Positions 13,667 through 16,562 of a stretch of DNA of 16,562 bases are shown here, piece by piece (position 1 is the stretch's first letter; every line of letters begins with the position of its first letter). The DNA is from Acanthamoeba sp. SK_2022b (Eukaryota > Discosea > Longamoebia > Acanthamoebidae), in the NCBI GenBank assembly GCA_027943245.1, contig JANDJZ010001494.1, positions 1 through 16,562 of the forward strand. Direction: 5' to 3'. A program made the position numbers and the translations under genes. Below the pieces are notes generated by a model. It had not been told where the DNA came from and made no database searches. It worked only from the letters and a program-made list of their open reading frames with translations.

Positions 13667-14439
13667 GCGTGCCATCCGTTCGAGCGCAGGGTGCCGGCCC
13701 GGGCGGCGACGAACCCGATGGCCTCCGTGACGGCCTCCTCGGCCTCGCGGACGCGCACCTCGCGCAGGTGCTCGGACACCGGCTCGAGCAGCCGTGCGAC
13801 GTGCTCGCGGGTGTCGACGCTGTGGTAGACGAGGGTGAGCACCGGGCTGTACTCCACCTGCGCGTTGATCAGGGCGGTGCTGAGCCGCGTCGACTGCGAC
13901 GCCGCGCCCAGCTCGATGAAGAAGCGGCTCTCGGCGCGGCGGCCCTCGATGCCGTCGCCGGCCTCGTGCAGGCGCTCGACGCTGCGGGGCATGGGGGCCA
14001 CGTCCTCGCTGGACGCGCGGCGGGCGGCCAGCCGCACCGACTCCAGCGACAGGGCACGGCGCCAGTCGGCCAGGTCGCGCAGGTCCAGCGCGGTCAGTGC
14101 GCGTACCTGGTCCATGGCCACGCGGATCTGGCTGACCGTGGGGGCGGTGACGACGGTGCCGCCGCCGCGCCCGCGCCGGGTCGTGACCAGGCCCTGGTCG
14201 CGCAGCCGGTTGAGCGCCTCGCGCAGGGTGACCGGGGAGATGTTGAACTGGGCGGCCAGCTCCGGCTCGGGCGGCAGCACGTCGCCCTCGGCCAGGACGC
14301 CGAGCGAGATCGCCGTGCGGAGCCGCTCGGCCACGGTCTCGGCCCGGCCGTGCGCGTCCAGCGGGGCGAACAGCACGCGCCGGGTGTGCGTGGTGAGCAG
14401 CTCGGGACGCCGAGGCTCCGACGCGGCGCGGGAGGGCAT
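13663..14439 (-). CDS. GntR-family transcriptional regulator, FadR/FCD subfamily
   Basis: A 258-residue DNA-binding regulator. The winged helix-turn-helix covers about residues 33-98 (AERLRTAISLGVLAEGDVLPPEPELAAQF, recognition helix SPVTLREALNRLRDQG, wing RRGRGGGTVV). An all-helical FCD effector domain follows at about 115-245. In FCD proteins three His and an Asp usually hold a metal; here the usual DxxFH is ESRFF (His replaced by Phe174), His213 is kept and the last His is not seen, so the metal site looks lost. The start follows the -10-like TAGACT by seven bases with no Shine-Dalgarno, suggesting a leaderless message. A short basic N-terminal extension precedes the DNA-binding domain. The stop overlaps the Cache gene. 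Candidate targets are the divergent amino acid/amine locus or the pca genes. Confidence 0.9.
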   Translation of the reverse strand: MPSRAASEPRRPELLTTHTRRVLFAPLDAHGRAETVAERLRTAISLGVLAEGDVLPPEPELAAQFNISPVTLREALNRLRDQGLVTTRRGRGGGTVVTAPTVSQIRVAMDQVRALTALDLRDLADWRRALSLESVRLAARRASSEDVAPMPRSVERLHEAGDGIEGRRAESRFFIELGAASQSTRLSTALINAQVEYSPVLTLVYHSVDTREHVARLLEPVSEHLREVRVREAEEAVTEAIGFVAARAGTLRSNGWHA

Positions 14440-14446
14440 GGACGCG

Positions 14447-14452
14447 AGTCTA
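14447..14452 (-). promoter_or_regulatory. Probable -10 element TAGACT of a leaderless gntR promoter
   Basis: Read on the minus strand it is GATAGACTCGCGTCC directly before the ATG at 14439, almost identical to the ppx promoter start. Seven bases separate the element from the ATG. The 41-base gap to pcaJ also holds a small hairpin (CCGGAC 14459-14464 with GTCCGG 14468-14473) that could weaken read-through from pcaJ. Confidence 0.5.
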
Positions 14453-14480
14453 TCGGCGCCGGACGGCGTCCGGGACGTCC

Positions 14481-15137
14481 TCAGGCGCGCCGGAGCGGGA
14501 CGTCCATGCGCGCGGCGAGCTCGTCGAACGACAGGCCGTAGGTCTCCAGCACCGTGACGCCGTCGCCCCCCACCTCGAACACGCCGTGGTCGGTGTAGAC
14601 CCGGCTCACGCAGCCGACGCCGGTGAGCGGGTAGGTGCAGGCCGGCACGATCTTCGCCGAGCCGTCCTTGGCGAACAGGCTCATCATCACCAGCACCTCC
14701 TTGGCGCCGATGGCCAGGTCCATCGCGCCGCCGACGGCGGGGATGGCGTCCGGCGCGCCGGTGTGCCAGTTGGCCAGGTCGCCGTTGCCGGCGACCTGGA
14801 AGGCGCCCAGCACGCAGACGTCCAGGTGGCCCCCGCGCATCATCGCGAAGGAGTCGGCGTGGTGGAAGTACGCGGCGCCGGGCAGCTCGGTCACCGGGAC
14901 CTTGCCTGCGTTCGTGAGGTCGGTGTCGACGTCGTCGCCGCGGGCCTGCGGGCCCATGCCGAGCATGCCGTTCTCGGTGTGCAGGACGACGCCGGAGTCG
15001 GCCGACAGGTGGTCGGCGACCTTGGTCGGCTGGCCGATGCCGAGGTTGACGTACGCCCCGTCGGGGATGTCCTGCGCGACGCGGGCGGCGAGCTCGTCGC
15101 GGTCCAGCGGGCCGCGGTCGGTGTTCTCGACGGTCAT
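14481..15137 (-). CDS. pcaJ: 3-oxoadipate CoA-transferase, beta subunit
   Basis: A 218-residue cytoplasmic subunit that with PcaI moves CoA from succinyl-CoA to 3-oxoadipate in the beta-ketoadipate pathway. Seen: AQDIPDGAYVNLGIGQPTKVADHL, the catalytic Glu55 in HTENGMLGMGP, then FHHADSFAMMRGGHLDVCVLGAFQV, ANWHTG and CTYPLTGVGCVSRVYTD. These stretches are close to the pseudomonad PcaJ pattern, but succinyl-CoA:3-ketoacid transferase B subunits are similar. AAGGAG before the ATG and a one-base overlap with the pcaI stop (TGATG) support the start at 15137. It ends 41 bases before the gntR start. Confidence 0.9.
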   Translation of the reverse strand: MTVENTDRGPLDRDELAARVAQDIPDGAYVNLGIGQPTKVADHLSADSGVVLHTENGMLGMGPQARGDDVDTDLTNAGKVPVTELPGAAYFHHADSFAMMRGGHLDVCVLGAFQVAGNGDLANWHTGAPDAIPAVGGAMDLAIGAKEVLVMMSLFAKDGSAKIVPACTYPLTGVGCVSRVYTDHGVFEVGGDGVTVLETYGLSFDELAARMDVPLRRA

Positions 15138-15832
15138 CAGCGGGCTCCTTCCACCTGCAGGTGACGGGGCTCGACCTGCACGAGGCGGTCGACGTAGATG
15201 CTCGGCGTCACGACGGCCTCGGGGTCGAGCGCGCCGACCTCGACGACCTGCGACACCTGCGCGACCACGGTCGACGCGGCGGTGGCCATGACCGGACCGA
15301 AGTTGCGGGCCGTCTTGCGGTAGACGAGGTTGCCCATCCGGTCGGCGGTGTGCGCCGAGATCAGCGCGACGTCGCCCTTGATCGGCATCTCCAGGACGTA
15401 GGTGCGGCCGTCGATCTCGCGCACCTCCTTGCCCTCGGCCAGCGGCGTGCCGACGCCGGTGGGGCAGAAGAACGCGCCGATGCCGGCCCCGGCGGCGCGC
15501 ATGCGCTCGGCCAGGTTGCCCTGCGGCACGACCTCGAGCTCGATGCGGCCCGAGCGGTACAGCTCGTCGAAGACGTAGGAGTCGCTCTGCCGCGGGAACG
15601 AGCAGATGACCTTGCGGACGCGTCCGGCCTTCAGCAGCGCGGCCAAGCCCCACTCGCCGTTGCCGGCGTTGTTGCTGACCACGGTGAGGTCGGTCGCGCC
15701 CTGCTCGATGAGCGCCTCGATGAGGTCGAACGGCATGCCGGCCAGGCCGAAGCCGCCGACCAGGACGGTCGAGCCGTCCTCGACGCCGTCGACCGCTTCC
15801 AGCGCGGTGTCGAGCACGCGAGCCCGGCTCAT
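15137..15832 (-). CDS. pcaI: 3-oxoadipate CoA-transferase, alpha subunit
   Basis: A 231-residue alpha subunit. Seen: the CoA-transferase signature GGFGLAGMP (26-34), SNNAGNGEWGLAALL, VRKVICSFPRQSDSYVFDELY, IELEVVPQGNLAERMRAAGAG, and the FFCPTGVGT loop, followed by GRTYVLEMPIKGDVALI. The agreement with the PcaI pattern is strong along the whole length, more so than with ScoA. The ATG at 15832 has GGAGGT seven bases upstream and overlaps the TGA of a 28-codon ORF (ATGA), which links it to the thiolase gene. The C-terminus runs directly into pcaJ. Confidence 0.92.
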   Translation of the reverse strand: MSRARVLDTALEAVDGVEDGSTVLVGGFGLAGMPFDLIEALIEQGATDLTVVSNNAGNGEWGLAALLKAGRVRKVICSFPRQSDSYVFDELYRSGRIELEVVPQGNLAERMRAAGAGIGAFFCPTGVGTPLAEGKEVREIDGRTYVLEMPIKGDVALISAHTADRMGNLVYRKTARNFGPVMATAASTVVAQVSQVVEVGALDPEAVVTPSIYVDRLVQVEPRHLQVEGAR

Positions 15833-15926
15833 CGCGTCACCTCCGGGGAAAGGGCACGGTACGTCGGTGCCGCGATTCGTGCGGTGCTGCTGATCGCTCG
15901 CTGGCGCTCGCTCATCGCGTCGCCTC
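15827..15926 (-). repeat. 17-bp direct repeat flanking the short ORF between thiolase and pcaI
   Basis: Plus-strand positions 15827-15843 and 15910-15926 are identical except for one base (GCTCATCGCGTC, A or G, CCTC). On the coding strand each copy carries a stop codon overlapping an ATG and the bases before it. The spacing between copies is 83 bp. This could reflect a duplication that created the short ORF, or selection on two similar stop-start junctions. Confidence 0.7.
15829..15915 (-). CDS. Putative 28-codon coupled ORF between thiolase and pcaI
   Basis: It begins MSERQRAISS and ends SPEVTR. The start ATG overlaps the thiolase TGA and the stop TGA overlaps the pcaI ATG, so both junctions are ATGA. 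Its last codons contain the pcaI ribosome site GGAGGT. It opens with the same ATGAGCGAG...CAGCGAGCGA repeat and has almost the same length as the 27-codon ORF before the hydroxyacid dehydrogenase. It may keep ribosomes moving across an 83-bp insertion so that pcaI stays coupled to the thiolase gene. The peptide itself shows no domain. Confidence 0.4.
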   Translation of the reverse strand: MSERQRAISSTARIAAPTYRALSPEVTR

Positions 15927-16562
15927 GGTGTTCTCCAGGACGACGGCCAGGCCCTGGCCGACGCCGATGCAGATGCCGGCGACGCCCCAGCGCTGGTTGC
16001 GCTCGCGCAGGACGTGGGCGAGCGTGCCGACCACGCGGGTGCCGGAGGCGCCGAGCGGGTGGCCGATGGCGATGGCGCCGCCGCGGGTGTTGACGATCTC
16101 GGGGTCGACGTCCCACGCGTCCACGCAGGCCAGCGACTGGGCGGCGAACGCCTCGTTGAGCTCGATCGCGCCGACGTCGGACCACGAGATACCGGCGCGG
16201 CGCAGGGCCTGGTTCGCCGCCTCGACCGGCGCGAAGCCGAACTCGGTCGGGTCGAGCGCGTGGACGCCGCGGCCGGCGATGCGGGCCAGCGGGGCCGTGC
16301 CGAGCAGGTCGGCGGCGGACTCCGAGCCCAGCACGACCGCGGACGCGCCGTCGTTCAGCGGGGACGCGTTGCCGGCGGTGATGCTGCCGTCGGGCCGGAA
16401 GGCCGGCTTGAGCCCGGCGAGCTTCTCGGCCGTCGAGCCGGGGCGGATGCTCTCGTCGCGGTCGAGCTCGACGCCCTCGACGGGCACGACGAGGTCGGCG
16501 TAGAAGCCGTCCTCCCAGGCCTGCGCGGCCAGCTGGTGCGAGCGGGCGGCGAAGGCGTCCTG
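15912..16562 (-). CDS. pcaF: Thiolase, probably 3-oxoadipyl-CoA thiolase, C-terminal part
   Basis: The frame is open to the right edge of the window, so the N-terminal half with the first catalytic Cys is missing. Visible are 216 residues: QDAFAARSHQLAAQ at the edge, TAGNASPLNDGASAVVL, ELNEAFAAQSLA, GGAIAIGHPLGASGTR with the catalytic His, and GICIGVGQGLA with the second catalytic Cys. These are the standard thiolase motifs in order. The GTG at 16487 is internal. Clustering with pcaI and pcaJ suggests cleavage of 3-oxoadipyl-CoA to succinyl-CoA and acetyl-CoA; a generic acetyl-CoA acyltransferase cannot be excluded from this part. The stop overlaps the start of the 28-codon ORF. Confidence 0.92.
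   Translation of the reverse strand, partial: QDAFAARSHQLAAQAWEDGFYADLVVPVEGVELDRDESIRPGSTAEKLAGLKPAFRPDGSITAGNASPLNDGASAVVLGSESAADLLGTAPLARIAGRGVHALDPTEFGFAPVEAANQALRRAGISWSDVGAIELNEAFAAQSLACVDAWDVDPEIVNTRGGAIAIGHPLGASGTRVVGTLAHVLRERNQRWGVAGICIGVGQGLAVVLENTEATR

Noticed and set aside
1..16562. CRISPR array, insertion sequence or replication origin
   Set aside because: No regularly spaced repeats, no transposase or integrase frame, no terminal inverted repeats and no DnaA-box cluster were seen.

Overview
The window is very GC-rich DNA with GTG starts, four-base GTGA/ATGA stop-start overlaps, TANNNT promoter elements placed directly before start codons, and no TTA codon that I could find by eye in any real gene. 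This suggests a high-GC actinobacterium. Gene content (beta-ketoadipate genes, a SigJ-like sigma factor, a Ppx/GppA phosphatase) would fit a Nocardioides/Aeromicrobium-like genus, but that placement is inference.

Left part (1-5583): the 3' part of a dicarboxylate/cation symporter gene is followed by a coupled three-gene operon: a Ppx/GppA phosphatase, an unrecognised 194-residue protein and a SigJ/ECF41-like sigma factor with a fused SnoaL-like domain. A small DUF1059-like gene lies convergent to it. Divergent from that gene is a putative 27-codon leader ORF coupled to a D-2-hydroxyacid dehydrogenase. Next comes a two-gene unit, a four-helix membrane protein and a winged-helix regulator, starting at a probable leaderless promoter with two TTCC-N5-GGAA palindromes. 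A tRNA with a UAA anticodon but a short, class-I variable loop follows, and then a 63-nt near-perfect palindrome.

Middle part (5798-12968): a divergent catabolic locus. A DadA-like FAD oxidoreductase is read leftward. A P5C-dehydrogenase-like aldehyde dehydrogenase, a GSA-type class III aminotransferase and a complete polar-amino-acid ABC importer (ATPase, two permeases, lipoprotein binding protein) are read rightward. Both promoters carry the same sequence element in inverted orientation, and three GAAAC repeats exactly 11 bp apart lie upstream of the rightward one. The genes probably import an amino acid or related amine, oxidise it, and handle an aldehyde and an amine intermediate. The substrate cannot be read from the sequence. 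The operon ends at a strong hairpin.

Right part (12983-16562), all leftward: thiolase (partial), putative 28-codon coupled ORF, PcaI, PcaJ, then a GntR/FCD regulator and an overlapping soluble Cache-domain protein. PcaF/PcaI/PcaJ would form the last steps of the beta-ketoadipate pathway (3-oxoadipate to succinyl-CoA and acetyl-CoA). The GntR regulator has its own probable leaderless promoter and, with the Cache protein, may be the sensor for the neighbouring amino acid/amine locus.

The observations most worth following are the odd UAA tRNA, the GntR-Cache pair with a degenerate FCD metal site, the paired mini-ORF leaders, the shared inverted promoter element with phased repeats, and the long palindrome beside the tRNA.
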